The notes under the pieces: model-generated
Databases searched by the model: none
Told to the model about the DNA's origin: nothing
What the model saw: only the letters and a program-made list of their open reading frames with translations
Shown here: piece after piece, positions 28,440 to 35,907 of the stretch
Position numbering within the stretch: the first letter of the stretch is position 1
Layout: each line of letters opens with the position of its first letter
NCBI RefSeq assembly: GCF_025772985.1
Contig: NZ_JAKMTB010000001.1
Span: forward strand, 310,001-374,000
Length of the DNA: 64,000 nt
From: Campylobacter sp. CNRCH_2014_0184h
GTDB lineage: Bacteria; Campylobacterota; Campylobacteria; Campylobacterales; Campylobacteraceae
Direction: 5' to 3'
Position numbers and translations under genes: made by a program

Positions 28440-29122
28440 CACTCATTCTCCAAGGCTTTCAAAGTAGCCATTTTTGCATGAATATATGCGCTATCAAATA
28501 GCTTTTTAGAGCTTTCTTTTACAATTAAACCAAGTTCAGTACAACCCAAAATTACTCCTTGAACCTCCGGAAATTGAGCAATCAAATCATCTAGATATTT
28601 TTTTGAGTCTTTATTTATAATACCTTTGCAAAGCTCATTAAAAATAATATCATTAAGCTTTAAAATATCATCATTTTTGGGAATAAAAACTTCGATCTTT
28701 GAGTTAATTAAAAGTTGTTTATAAAAATCTTCTTGCATAGTGTATTTTGTCCCTAACAATAATACTTTATTTATATTTTGCTCTTGAAGCTCTAAAAGCA
28801 TAGCTTTAGCTATATGTAAGATAGGAATTTGAATATTTTTTTGTATATTTTCATAACATTTATGCATAGTATTAGTACAAATTAATATAAAATCAACTCC
28901 GCATTTTTGCAAAAGTAGGGCATGTTGGGTTAAAATTTCACTTGCTTTTTGCCAATCATTCTTGCGTTGACATTCTTCTATTTCTTCAAAATCAACGCTA
29001 GTTAAAACTATCTTAGCACTGTGTAATTTTCCCAATTTTTCATTTGTTAATTTATTGATTATTTCATAATAGCTAAGTGTGCTTTCATAACTCATTCCAC
29101 CTATTAAACCTATGGTTTTCAA
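28439..29122 (-). CDS. Aspartate/glutamate racemase family protein
   Basis: A 227-residue member of the Asp/Glu racemase family. The start IGLIGGMSYESTLSYYEIIN-type region (residues 4-23), the first catalytic Cys in ICTNTMHK near 81-88 and the second in ILGCTELGLI near 190-199 are present, so both active-site cysteines are kept. It resembles the RacX/YgeA-type broad amino-acid racemases rather than MurI. The start is a TTG with AAAGGA seven bases upstream. It overlaps xerH, which may be transcribed from it. Confidence 0.88.
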   Translation of the reverse strand: MKTIGLIGGMSYESTLSYYEIINKLTNEKLGKLHSAKIVLTSVDFEEIEECQRKNDWQKASEILTQHALLLQKCGVDFILICTNTMHKCYENIQKNIQIPILHIAKAMLLELQEQNINKVLLLGTKYTMQEDFYKQLLINSKIEVFIPKNDDILKLNDIIFNELCKGIINKDSKKYLDDLIAQFPEVQGVILGCTELGLIVKESSKKLFDSAYIHAKMATLKALENE

Positions 29123-29216
29123 ACTTTTTTCCTTTAAAAATTAATATAAAAATTATAAAAAAATCTTACTTAAAAAATATCAAGCTATAATTATAAAAAC
29201 AAAATAGGGTGATAAT

Positions 29217-29414
29217 ATGTTTTTTAAGAAAAAAACCGCGCAAAAGCAAGCAAACCAAAGCAATACCTCAAAACAAAATAATACTTCAAATGACTTTGCA
29301 CAAGAAAAAAGACTTTATGAATTTAGAGAAAATATGAAAAAACTTAGCAAAGATGAAAATAGTGCTAAACTTTTAGCAAGACAACTTTCAAGATTAATCC
29401 AAAAATCCAAATAA
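29217..29414 (+). CDS. Small basic protein, function unknown
   Basis: A 65-residue protein with a Lys/Gln/Asn-rich, low-complexity first half and a charged helix (EFRENMKKLSKDENSAKLL and onward). A TATAAT box at 29186-29191 and a weak GGGTG ribosome site precede the ATG, so it is probably expressed. Directly after the stop, in the +1 frame, an open stretch to 29508 encodes about 20 hydrophobic residues with no start codon, so a membrane-anchored longer form would need a one-base shift. No function can be assigned. Confidence 0.7.
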   Translation: MFFKKKTAQKQANQSNTSKQNNTSNDFAQEKRLYEFRENMKKLSKDENSAKLLARQLSRLIQKSK

Positions 29415-29835
29415 AACCAAAAATTCCATACAAGCTAAACTTTTATATTTATTTTCCTTTTTACTCATCATTTTAGCTTTTTTAGTCTATAAAAATATTT
29501 TAACTTAAACTTAATATATATGTAAAATTATATGATAAATAGTAAAATCTTGAAATTATATATATTTTGTATTGAAAACTATAATTTTCAAACTTTTATA
29601 TTTATCTACACTTTCATAAGTAAAATATATTTTAAAATACCTATATTATAGTATCTTAAAGCATTTTAATTTTTGAGTGAACATAACTTATCCATAAAAA
29701 AATAAGTATAATTTTTTGAAAAATATTATAAGTTATTTTATGTAGCTATGAAAGACTAAAGATGTATATTTTTTATTTCAACTAAATTTTAGTTTGTATT
29801 TTTACTTAAATAAAATTGAAGTTTAAAAATGTAGA
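29415..29835. other. Intergenic AT-rich gap, likely terminus region
   Basis: The longest stretch without a gene in the window, very rich in A and T. It contains the out-of-frame hydrophobic reading frame to 29508 and a difH-like inverted repeat. Otherwise I see no open frame, tRNA-like fold or clear promoter. Several TATA-like stretches are too common in this base composition to call. Confidence 0.7.
29570..29597. other. difH: Candidate difH site (XerH recombination site)
   Basis: TTGAAAA at 29572-29578, a six-base centre CTATAA, then TTTTCAA at 29585-29591. Two recombinase arms around a six-base spacer, with GAAAA/TTTTC next to the centre, match the type of site used by epsilonproteobacterial XerH as I recall it. 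It lies in the only long gene-free gap and 1.1 kb from xerH. Confidence 0.65.
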
Positions 29836-30327
29836 TTAGTGATTTTCTTGACTTTTAGGATAATCAAAAAACACAACTTCTCCGCTATGTTCTTTTATAT
29901 CTTTAAATTCTTTTATATCAAATTGCATACATAAAATAGCAGAAGTTGGAAAGTTTTCTAAATCTATATGAGCTAAATATTCACAAAGTTCTTGCAATAA
30001 AGGATTGTGCATAATTAGCACTACCCTACTCTCTTTTAATTCTTTTATAAAATTTAATACATCTTCTAAATTACCATCATAAAAGTTTTTTTCTATCTTG
30101 ATATCTTTTTCTTTTAAAGAAAAGCTTTTGCAGAGTTTTTGCGCTGTTTTTATACAACGCCTAGCAGGACTTGAAATGATACTTTGGGCTTTAAATTCTA
30201 AATCTTTAATCCTATAAATCATAGTTTTTAGATCATCTTTTCCACTAGAACTAAGCTCTCGTTGTAAATCTTGTTCATAATTTTCTTTTTGAGCCTTAGC
30301 ATGACGGATAAAATAGATATATTTCAT
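29836..30327 (-). CDS. SixA-like histidine phosphatase family protein
   Basis: A 163-residue single-domain histidine phosphatase. The catalytic RHAKA is at residues 8-12, SSPARRCIKTAQ (second Arg) near 53-64 and the second His in LIMHNPLLQEL near 104-114. Short length and the RHAKA variant of RHG match SixA, which dephosphorylates histidine on phosphotransfer proteins; the physiological substrate here is unknown. It overlaps the rhomboid gene by 4 bases. Confidence 0.9.
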   Translation of the reverse strand: MKYIYFIRHAKAQKENYEQDLQRELSSSGKDDLKTMIYRIKDLEFKAQSIISSPARRCIKTAQKLCKSFSLKEKDIKIEKNFYDGNLEDVLNFIKELKESRVVLIMHNPLLQELCEYLAHIDLENFPTSAILCMQFDIKEFKDIKEHSGEVVFFDYPKSQENH

Positions 30328-30854
30328 TTTATAACCTTAAATTTACCCAAAAGATATCCGCATATAAAGCCAAAAATATGTGCATACCAAGCTATATTTA
30401 CACCCATAAAAATAGGTATAAAACTCATTAATAATATAGCTACGATAAGTCCTTTAGTGGCGGTTTTATCCAAATATGCATAATATCCCATTAAAACACA
30501 TATAGCACCACTTGCACCCACTACATTTACAAAACTACCATCAAAACTTAAATACACATAAAAAACACTAAGCAAAGAGCAAAGAATTCCGCCAATTAAA
30601 TAAAGCAAAGCAAATTTAAAGCTTTTTAAGTATTTTTCCAGCATAGAGCCAAATTGAAAAAGCACTATCATATTTAAAATCAAATGAGGCCAATTTCCAT
30701 GCATAAACATTGAGCTTAGAATTTGCCAGTAAAATCCTTGAAAGAAAAATAAATTTAAACCTAAAATAGCATCTAAATTTAAGGTTCCAAAATAAAGATA
30801 ATTCACAAAGACAAATATCACAACATTTAAAGCAATTAGAAAAGAAGCTATCAT
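30324..30854 (-). CDS. Rhomboid-family intramembrane serine protease
   Basis: A 176-residue membrane protein with six hydrophobic segments. The catalytic Ser115 is in GASGA and His159 in YAHIFGF, forming the rhomboid dyad; HGNWPHLILN near 52-61 carries the conserved His and Asn61 of the oxyanion site. Rhomboids cleave membrane proteins inside or next to the bilayer; the substrate is unknown. It starts the two-gene run with the SixA-like gene and lacks extra cytoplasmic domains. Confidence 0.93.
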   Translation of the reverse strand: MIASFLIALNVVIFVFVNYLYFGTLNLDAILGLNLFFFQGFYWQILSSMFMHGNWPHLILNMIVLFQFGSMLEKYLKSFKFALLYLIGGILCSLLSVFYVYLSFDGSFVNVVGASGAICVLMGYYAYLDKTATKGLIVAILLMSFIPIFMGVNIAWYAHIFGFICGYLLGKFKVIK

Positions 30855-30908
30855 TACCCTACTTTGTATTTTTAATAATTATAACAAAAAGCTATTTAAA
30901 TTCTAGCT

Positions 30909-30940
30909 TACACATAAAATTCACACTAATAAGATACAAT
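30909..30940 (+). promoter_or_regulatory. DccR-type direct repeat and -10 box, first PepSY gene
   Basis: TACAC at 30909-30913, six bases, TTCAC at 30920-30924, then ten bases to TACAAT at 30935-30940. The second PepSY gene has TTCAC-N6-TTCAC with the same ten-base distance to its -10. The repeat occupies the -35 region, as expected for an activating response regulator. Confidence 0.65.
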
Positions 30941-30968
30941 ATCGTCAAAAAATAAAATAAGGTTAAAA

Positions 30969-31379
30969 ATGAAAAAACTAGCTTTTGCTTTTTTGATCAC
31001 TCTAAATACCCTTAATGCAGGTATAGTTATAGCACCTGATTCTTTACCGGTAAATATCAAACAATTTATCAAAGATTATTTTAATGCAGAAATAGGCCTA
31101 GTAGAACAAGATGGTTATTCTTATGAGATTTATTTAAGTGATGGAAGTGAGATTGAGTTTTCGCTTAATGGAGAATTTAAAGAGGCTGAAAATTTCAGCT
31201 CGTTAAATTATGCGATTTTACCTTTAACAATACAAAATACCATCAAAAATATCTACCCTAATACAGCAATCATAGAAATAGAAAGAAAAATTTCTTATTA
31301 TAAAATCAAACTAAACAATCAAATGAAGCTTTACATAGACGATAATGGAACAATTTTAAGACAAAAATTTGATGATTAA
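30969..31379 (+). CDS. Exported PepSY-like domain protein
   Basis: A 136-residue precursor with a signal peptide at 1-17 (LAFAFLITLNTLNA). The mature part reads as one PepSY-like (formerly DUF2874) domain in two half-repeats: LPVNIKQFIKDYFNAEIG and later LPLTIQNTIKNIYPNTAI, each followed by strands; it ends GTILRQKFDD. The protein at 43164-43586 has the same layout and the same QKFDD end, so the two are paralogs. The domain is found in periplasmic proteins thought to bind or inhibit partners; the partner is unknown. The ribosome site is AAGG; the promoter carries a direct repeat. Confidence 0.85.
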   Translation: MKKLAFAFLITLNTLNAGIVIAPDSLPVNIKQFIKDYFNAEIGLVEQDGYSYEIYLSDGSEIEFSLNGEFKEAENFSSLNYAILPLTIQNTIKNIYPNTAIIEIERKISYYKIKLNNQMKLYIDDNGTILRQKFDD

Positions 31380-31380
31380 A

Positions 31381-31408
31381 TGCTTATTTGATTTTACTCA
31401 AATAAGCA
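31381..31408. terminator. Bidirectional terminator hairpin
   Basis: TGCTTATTTGA at 31381-31391, a six-base loop, TCAAATAAGCA at 31398-31408. It lies after the PepSY gene stop (31379) and covers the last codons and stop of the convergent DUF3298-type gene. Confidence 0.75.
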
Positions 31409-32352
31409 AGTTTTGAATTTTTCTTCCAAAAAGGTTTTAATTCATCAAAATTTATAAAAACTTCAACTGCTCCTGTTGAATATGGAGCTATCTCATAAGG
31501 TTCCCATATAAAATTTAATCCATCTTTTCTTACTTCAAAAATTTCACTCATTTTAAGTTCTTTAATATCAAATAATTCATTTTCACTGTATAAACTTAAA
31601 ATCTTTTGCTTAATCATATTCTGAAAATCTTCACTTTCTATTTTTAACTCATTTTTTATATTTATAAGTTTCATATCATCAATACTATAAGTTTTTCTTA
31701 AAAAATTAGTCATACCATGAGCACCACCTTTATATTCATAAATATTTTTTCCTAAAGAGATAATATGCTCATCTTGGTAAAACATATAAGCTTGAGAAAA
31801 AAACTCATTATTAGAAATGTTTTCTTTACTCCATTTTTCAAAGCTTTCTTTTGCTTTTTGTTTTAATGAATTTTTATCTAAATTCTCATTAAAGTCATCA
31901 ATAATTTTATTTAATTTTTCATTTTTACTTGTTGATTTTAAAATATCTTCACTAAAGTCAAATTCTATAGTTTTATTGACATCTAGTTGTTTTTGTTCTT
32001 TAAGTGATAGCTGATTAATCATCGTATTTGTCTTGCTGGCTAAAAAACTAAATTCTTTTTTTACTTCATCTATTTTGCATAAAGCATCAAATTTATTTTT
32101 ATGCATATCTTTTAAAACGCAAGTTCCAAAATCTGCTATATCTATATAATATTCATCATTCTTAGCACTACCCCAAAAACTGTATTGTTTTTGTTTTGTT
32201 TGGACAAAACCATAACTAGTGTTACTTTTAATGGAACTATATAAGTAAATATCAAATTCCTTTCCTTCTAAAATATTTAATGTAAATGTATTTTCATTAT
32301 ATGCATATAAACTCGCACATAAACCTAAATTTAATATTATTTTTTTAATCAT
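31384..32352 (-). CDS. Exported DUF3298/RsiV-type domain protein
   Basis: A 322-residue protein with a signal peptide at 1-17 (LGLCASLYA, cut before YNENT). The N-terminal part (20-130) has beta strands; from about 165 on it carries the DUF4163/DUF3298 pattern (FYQDEHIISLGKNIYEY, KGGAHGM near 208-214, WEPYEIAPYSTGA near 287-299). In Gram-positives this domain is the lysozyme-binding part of the anti-sigma factor RsiV; here it is a free periplasmic protein, so lysozyme or peptidoglycan binding is only a possibility. Directly downstream of ybeY with no gap. Confidence 0.85.
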   Translation of the reverse strand: MIKKIILNLGLCASLYAYNENTFTLNILEGKEFDIYLYSSIKSNTSYGFVQTKQKQYSFWGSAKNDEYYIDIADFGTCVLKDMHKNKFDALCKIDEVKKEFSFLASKTNTMINQLSLKEQKQLDVNKTIEFDFSEDILKSTSKNEKLNKIIDDFNENLDKNSLKQKAKESFEKWSKENISNNEFFSQAYMFYQDEHIISLGKNIYEYKGGAHGMTNFLRKTYSIDDMKLINIKNELKIESEDFQNMIKQKILSLYSENELFDIKELKMSEIFEVRKDGLNFIWEPYEIAPYSTGAVEVFINFDELKPFWKKNSKLAYLSKIK

Positions 32353-32766
32353 TCAATCCCCTTCTTGTGTTCTTATAATTAAACTTTTTGGTAGTTTAAA
32401 ATACTCAATCCATTCTTGTTCTTTTTGTCTCATTTGTCCTTGATCTACCTCATGATCATAACCTTGCAAATGAAGCATAGCATGTATAAAAAGCAATGCC
32501 ATCTCTTCTTCATTGCTGTGTTTATATTCCATTGCTTTTTTACTTACTTCATCTAAATTTATCACAATACTACCAAGCAAATTTTCACAATTTTGCACTA
32601 AAGGAAAAGACAAAACATCTGTAGTTTTATCTACTCCTCTTTGGTTAAGATTAATTTCATGCATAGTTTTTTCATCTACCAAAACAAGTTCTATATTTTG
32701 ATCACTCATTTTTTGAGCAATTTTTTCAAGAAAAGAAATATCCATTTCTTCTTCGCAAAAAATCAT
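32353..32766 (-). CDS. ybeY: Endoribonuclease YbeY
   Basis: A 137-residue metal-dependent RNase for 16S rRNA 3'-end maturation and ribosome quality control. The zinc motif HAMLHLQGYDH (His-x3-His-x5-His) is at about residues 109-119; LNQRGVDKTTDVLSFP near 54-69 is the other conserved block. Length is short but complete for the family. Divergent from queC across 52 bases. Confidence 0.95.
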   Translation of the reverse strand: MIFCEEEMDISFLEKIAQKMSDQNIELVLVDEKTMHEINLNQRGVDKTTDVLSFPLVQNCENLLGSIVINLDEVSKKAMEYKHSNEEEMALLFIHAMLHLQGYDHEVDQGQMRQKEQEWIEYFKLPKSLIIRTQEGD

Positions 32767-32818
32767 TATTATCCTTTTGATTTTATAATTTCAAATTATA
32801 TCAAAATTAAGGAAAAGT

Positions 32819-33484
32819 ATGAAAAAAGCTCTTTGTATTATAAGTGGTGGTATGGATAGTACTTTATGTGCGTATTTAGCCAAAAAAGAAGGATATGAAA
32901 TCATTGCTTTGCATTTTGATTACAATCAACGCACCATGCTTAAAGAAAGAGAATGTTTTAATAAAATTTGTGAAAAACTTAACATAAAAACAAAATATAT
33001 TTTAGATGTTTCATTTATAGCAAATATTGGTGGTAATTCTTTAACGGATTTAAATTTAGAAATTCCCAAAGAAAAGCTACACGAAAAAGAAGTTCCAAAT
33101 ACTTATGTTCCTTTTAGAAATGGTATTTTTTTATCTATTGCAGGAGCCATAGCTGAAAAAGAAAAATGCGAAAGTATTTTCATAGGAGTAGTACAAGAAG
33201 ATAGTAGTGGTTATCCTGATTGTAGTGCAAATTTCATACAAAAAGCAAGTGAGTTTATCAATGAAGGCACAACAAAAACTTGTAATGTTACAATTAAAAC
33301 CCCATTAGTTCATCTAAGCAAAGGACAAATAGTTGAATTAGCTTTAAAAGAAAAGGTAGCCTTAGAATACACTTGGTCTTGCTATGAAAGAGAAGATAAA
33401 GCTTGTGGCAGATGTGATAGTTGTTTATTAAGATTAAAAGGCTTTAAAGAAGCCAATGTGAAAGATTTTATAGAGTACATTTAA
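32819..33484 (+). CDS. queC: 7-cyano-7-deazaguanine synthase QueC
   Basis: Converts 7-carboxy-7-deazaguanine to preQ0 for queuosine in tRNA. In 221 residues: PP-loop [10 protein letters not shown] at 9-18, FDYNQR near 38-43, and a C-terminal zinc site [17 protein letters not shown] with cysteines near 190-207. All four Cys are present. Ribosome site AAGGAAAA. No preQ1 riboswitch is visible in the short upstream region, and no other que gene is adjacent. Confidence 0.96.
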   Translation: MKKALCIISGGMDSTLCAYLAKKEGYEIIALHFDYNQRTMLKERECFNKICEKLNIKTKYILDVSFIANIGGNSLTDLNLEIPKEKLHEKEVPNTYVPFRNGIFLSIAGAIAEKEKCESIFIGVVQEDSSGYPDCSANFIQKASEFINEGTTKTCNVTIKTPLVHLSKGQIVELALKEKVALEYTWSCYEREDKACGRCDSCLLRLKGFKEANVKDFIEYI

Positions 33485-33511
33485 AATTTACTTTCATTTT
33501 ATTTTTGTTTG

Positions 33512-33517
33512 TATAAT
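33512..33517 (+). promoter_or_regulatory. -10 box of the yceI-like gene
   Basis: TATAAT preceded by a T-rich run and TG (TTTGTATAAT), the normal housekeeping promoter form in Campylobacter. Predicted start near 33524, 23 bases before the ATG, with AAAAAAGGAG as ribosome site. Confidence 0.65.
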
Positions 33518-33546
33518 AGATTTTACAAATTAAAAAAGGAGAATTA

Positions 33547-34119
33547 ATGAAAAAAATACTACTTGGTTCATTTTTAGCTGCTTCAATTTTAGCAAGCAAT
33601 GCTTTAAGTAAAGAATTTATTCTAGATAAAGCTCATACAAATGTAGCTTTTAAAATCAAGCATTTGCAAATTAGTAATGTAAATGGAAATTTTAAAGACT
33701 ATGATGCAGTGGTTGATTTTGATAGTACTAAATTTGAATTTAATAAACTTCAAGCAAATGTAAAAGTTGCTTCTATAAATACTGAAAATAAAGCAAGAGA
33801 TGCCCATTTACAACAAGATGATTTTTTCAAAGCAAAAACTCACCCAAACATCACTTTTACTATGAGCAAATATGAAAAAATTTCTAATGAAAAAGGTAAG
33901 ATGTATGGCTCTTTAAATATTGCTGGTGTAAGTAAAGATATTGTTTTAGATACTGAAATTGGTGGGGTTATTAAAACAGATAGTGGTAAAGAAAAGGCAG
34001 GATTTACTTTACAAGGACAAATTAAAAGAAGTGATTTTAAATTTGCTCCAGATACCTCTAGCTTGACACTTAGTGATGAAGTGCAAATCAACATCGAAGC
34101 AGAAATTAACGAAAAATAA
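33547..34119 (+). CDS. YceI-family periplasmic protein
   Basis: A 190-residue precursor with a signal peptide at about 1-21. The mature protein is a lipocalin-like YceI barrel: FILDKAHTNVAFKIKHLQ near 24-41, the repeated strand pattern and the family block ARDAHLQQDDFFKAKTHPNITF near 83-104 in parts. YceI proteins bind polyisoprenoids such as long-chain quinone or octaprenyl lipids in the periplasm. Monocistronic, with its own -10 box and a strong bidirectional hairpin after the stop. Confidence 0.94.
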   Translation: MKKILLGSFLAASILASNALSKEFILDKAHTNVAFKIKHLQISNVNGNFKDYDAVVDFDSTKFEFNKLQANVKVASINTENKARDAHLQQDDFFKAKTHPNITFTMSKYEKISNEKGKMYGSLNIAGVSKDIVLDTEIGGVIKTDSGKEKAGFTLQGQIKRSDFKFAPDTSSLTLSDEVQINIEAEINEK

Positions 34120-34125
34120 TTCAAA

Positions 34126-34157
34126 AAAAGCATTTTACATTAAAGTAAAATGCTTTT
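34126..34157. terminator. Bidirectional terminator hairpin
   Basis: AAAAGCATTTTAC at 34126-34138, loop of six, GTAAAATGCTTTT at 34145-34157: a perfect 13-base stem with A and T tracts at the ends. It lies between the yceI-like gene and the convergent PEB3/AcfC-like gene. Confidence 0.85.
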
Positions 34158-34160
34158 AAT

Positions 34161-34904
34161 TTATTTAGCTAACCAACCTTCTTTTTCCCATACTTTTTGC
34201 GCTTCTTTGCTTTGTGTAAATTCTATAAATTCAGTTACTTTTGGATTTTTTAAACCTTTTTGTGTTGGTACTATTTCAGCAGCTCTATAAATAATTGAGT
34301 TTTTATCTGCTTTTATAAATTTATTTTCTTTCTCACCAACTGCTTTAATCCAATGTGTCCAAATGATTAAAGCATCGATATTTGGATTATTTTTCCACTC
34401 ATCAACTGCTGCTTTTGAATTCTTAGCATACACTTTGATGTTTTTTCTAAGTTTTTCTAGGTTTTCGATTTTTCCTATTTTTAAAGCCATATCTTCATAC
34501 AAGCCAACCTGCCCTGCTCCATCAACTACCATAACATTAACACCATCTTTTAAAAGGTCTTCAAATTTTTTAATTTTTTTAGGGTTATTAGCTCTTACTA
34601 TCATACCTGATCCTCTAGCATTTAAAACCTGAACATCTTGTATTTTGATTTGTTTTGACATAGCTTTAACAAATCCATCCATCATAGATGTGTTACCAGA
34701 ATAAATGATATCAGCATCCATTTTGGCTTGTTTGATCCATTTAGGTGTTGGCCCTGCATTAACGATAACTTTTTCTCCGCTTTTTGCTTCAAATTGTTTA
34801 GCAAGTTCTTTTAAAACAGGAGCTGGACCGCCTGGGCCATAAACTAAAATTTCAGCATTCAATGCAGCTGCAGCAAATAAACTTAAAAATAAAAATTTTT
34901 TCAT
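34161..34904 (-). CDS. PEB3/AcfC-like periplasmic binding protein
   Basis: A 247-residue precursor with a signal peptide at 1-17 (LFLSLFAAAALNA). The mature protein starts EILVYGPGGPAPVLKELA; YGPGGP is the ligand loop shared by Campylobacter PEB3 and Vibrio AcfC, relatives of ModA-type anion-binding proteins. Further common points are GPTPKWIKQAK near 52-62, DADIIYSG near 64-71 and the end KEAQKVWEKEGW. PEB3 is a surface-associated major antigen that binds small carboxylate/phosphate ligands. The order of identity to PEB3 versus AcfC cannot be judged here. No membrane or ATPase transporter subunits are adjacent. Confidence 0.88.
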   Translation of the reverse strand: MKKFLFLSLFAAAALNAEILVYGPGGPAPVLKELAKQFEAKSGEKVIVNAGPTPKWIKQAKMDADIIYSGNTSMMDGFVKAMSKQIKIQDVQVLNARGSGMIVRANNPKKIKKFEDLLKDGVNVMVVDGAGQVGLYEDMALKIGKIENLEKLRKNIKVYAKNSKAAVDEWKNNPNIDALIIWTHWIKAVGEKENKFIKADKNSIIYRAAEIVPTQKGLKNPKVTEFIEFTQSKEAQKVWEKEGWLAK

Positions 34905-34965
34905 ATTTTTCCTTTAAATTAATAAAATAAAATTAGAAATATAGCTTTTTAAAGTATATATTTTT

Positions 34966-35907
34966 TTAATCAAATAAATTAATATTTTTTTCATAGACAG
35001 AAAAACATTCCAAAAAGTCTTCTATGTTTTCTTTTATCAAGCAATATCTAAAGTCAAGAAAATTTTTTAATTCTTTTAAATTTGTATAAGAAAAATCACA
35101 AAATAAAGAATTTTTTAATGCGGTTTTAAAACCCTTAGTGTCTTGAAGTTTTTGTGCTATAAAGTCAAAATCCTCATCATTTTCCACGAGTAAAATCACC
35201 CTAGAGCTACCTCCAAAAACACAAATTTCATTTTTTGAGTTTAAAAAATAGGCTTTAAAAAGTTCTAATTTTTTATCATTAAAACTAAAGGGTAATTTTT
35301 GACTTTCTATAAATTCAATAAAACTAGCAAAAATATCTGCATAAAAAAATGCAAATTTTAAATCTTTAAAATACAAATTTTTACAAAGTAAGCTCGTTTG
35401 AAATAAAGATTTTGAGCCTAAAATTTCATATTTACAAGCTTTTAAGGTATGAAAATTTGATTTTAATTTTAAAATAAATTTTTCATCATCAGAACAAAAG
35501 AAAGTTTTTTCTTTAGAATTTTTTAAAAGATCAAAATCTAATAAAATATTTGAATTTAAGACTTTAAAATTAAAGGCTTTTGCAAATTTTAATTCTATAT
35601 GATTACAACATATAAATTCATAAGATTTTTCTTCGCATAAAAATCTAAAAAGCCTAAAAATAGCTTCTTCAAGATCATCAACTTGAAGATAAAACACATC
35701 TTTATCTTCAAGATTTAATTTCTCCTCACTTACTATAACATAAGCTCCAAGTTTTATAGCAAAACTAGCTTGTTCATTATTCTTAGCAAAAAATACACTT
35801 GCTTGTTTGACTTTGTTTAAATCTATACTAAAATCATAAACACTAGAAGTTGCTCCATAGTTTAAAACTTGGGCATTAACAAGCTCAATAAAATTAGAAA
35901 TATTCAT
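34966..35907 (-). CDS. Uncharacterised protein with Mur-ligase-N-like start
   Basis: A 313-residue soluble protein of unknown function, directly after metG with no gap. Residues 20-85 (KQASVFFAKNNEQASFAIKL, GAYVIVSEEKL) resemble the N-terminal substrate-binding domain of MurE/MurF, where small exposed strands alternate with helix and a GA..VV turn. No Mur ATP-binding GTNGKT motif follows, so if related it has lost the ligase core. The remainder (100-313) is Phe- and Lys-rich without motifs. Same-location genes in C. jejuni are also annotated only as hypothetical, as far as I remember. Confidence 0.75.
   Translation of the reverse strand: MNISNFIELVNAQVLNYGATSSVYDFSIDLNKVKQASVFFAKNNEQASFAIKLGAYVIVSEEKLNLEDKDVFYLQVDDLEEAIFRLFRFLCEEKSYEFICCNHIELKFAKAFNFKVLNSNILLDFDLLKNSKEKTFFCSDDEKFILKLKSNFHTLKACKYEILGSKSLFQTSLLCKNLYFKDLKFAFFYADIFASFIEFIESQKLPFSFNDKKLELFKAYFLNSKNEICVFGGSSRVILLVENDEDFDFIAQKLQDTKGFKTALKNSLFCDFSYTNLKELKNFLDFRYCLIKENIEDFLECFSVYEKNINLFD

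Noticed and set aside
28439-29122. Glutamate racemase MurI
   Set aside because: Pattern IGGMSYEST and the ILGCTELGLI ending fit the broad Asp/Glu racemase group (RacX/YgeA type) better than MurI.
29509-29835. Small RNA genes in the AT-rich gap
   Set aside because: TATA-like boxes are frequent by composition and no stable stem with a T-tract could be identified apart from the difH-like repeat.
31384-32352. Lipoprotein signal (LGLC) in the DUF3298-type protein
   Set aside because: The residue before Cys is Leu, which does not suit lipobox processing; a normal cut after ASLYA is more likely.
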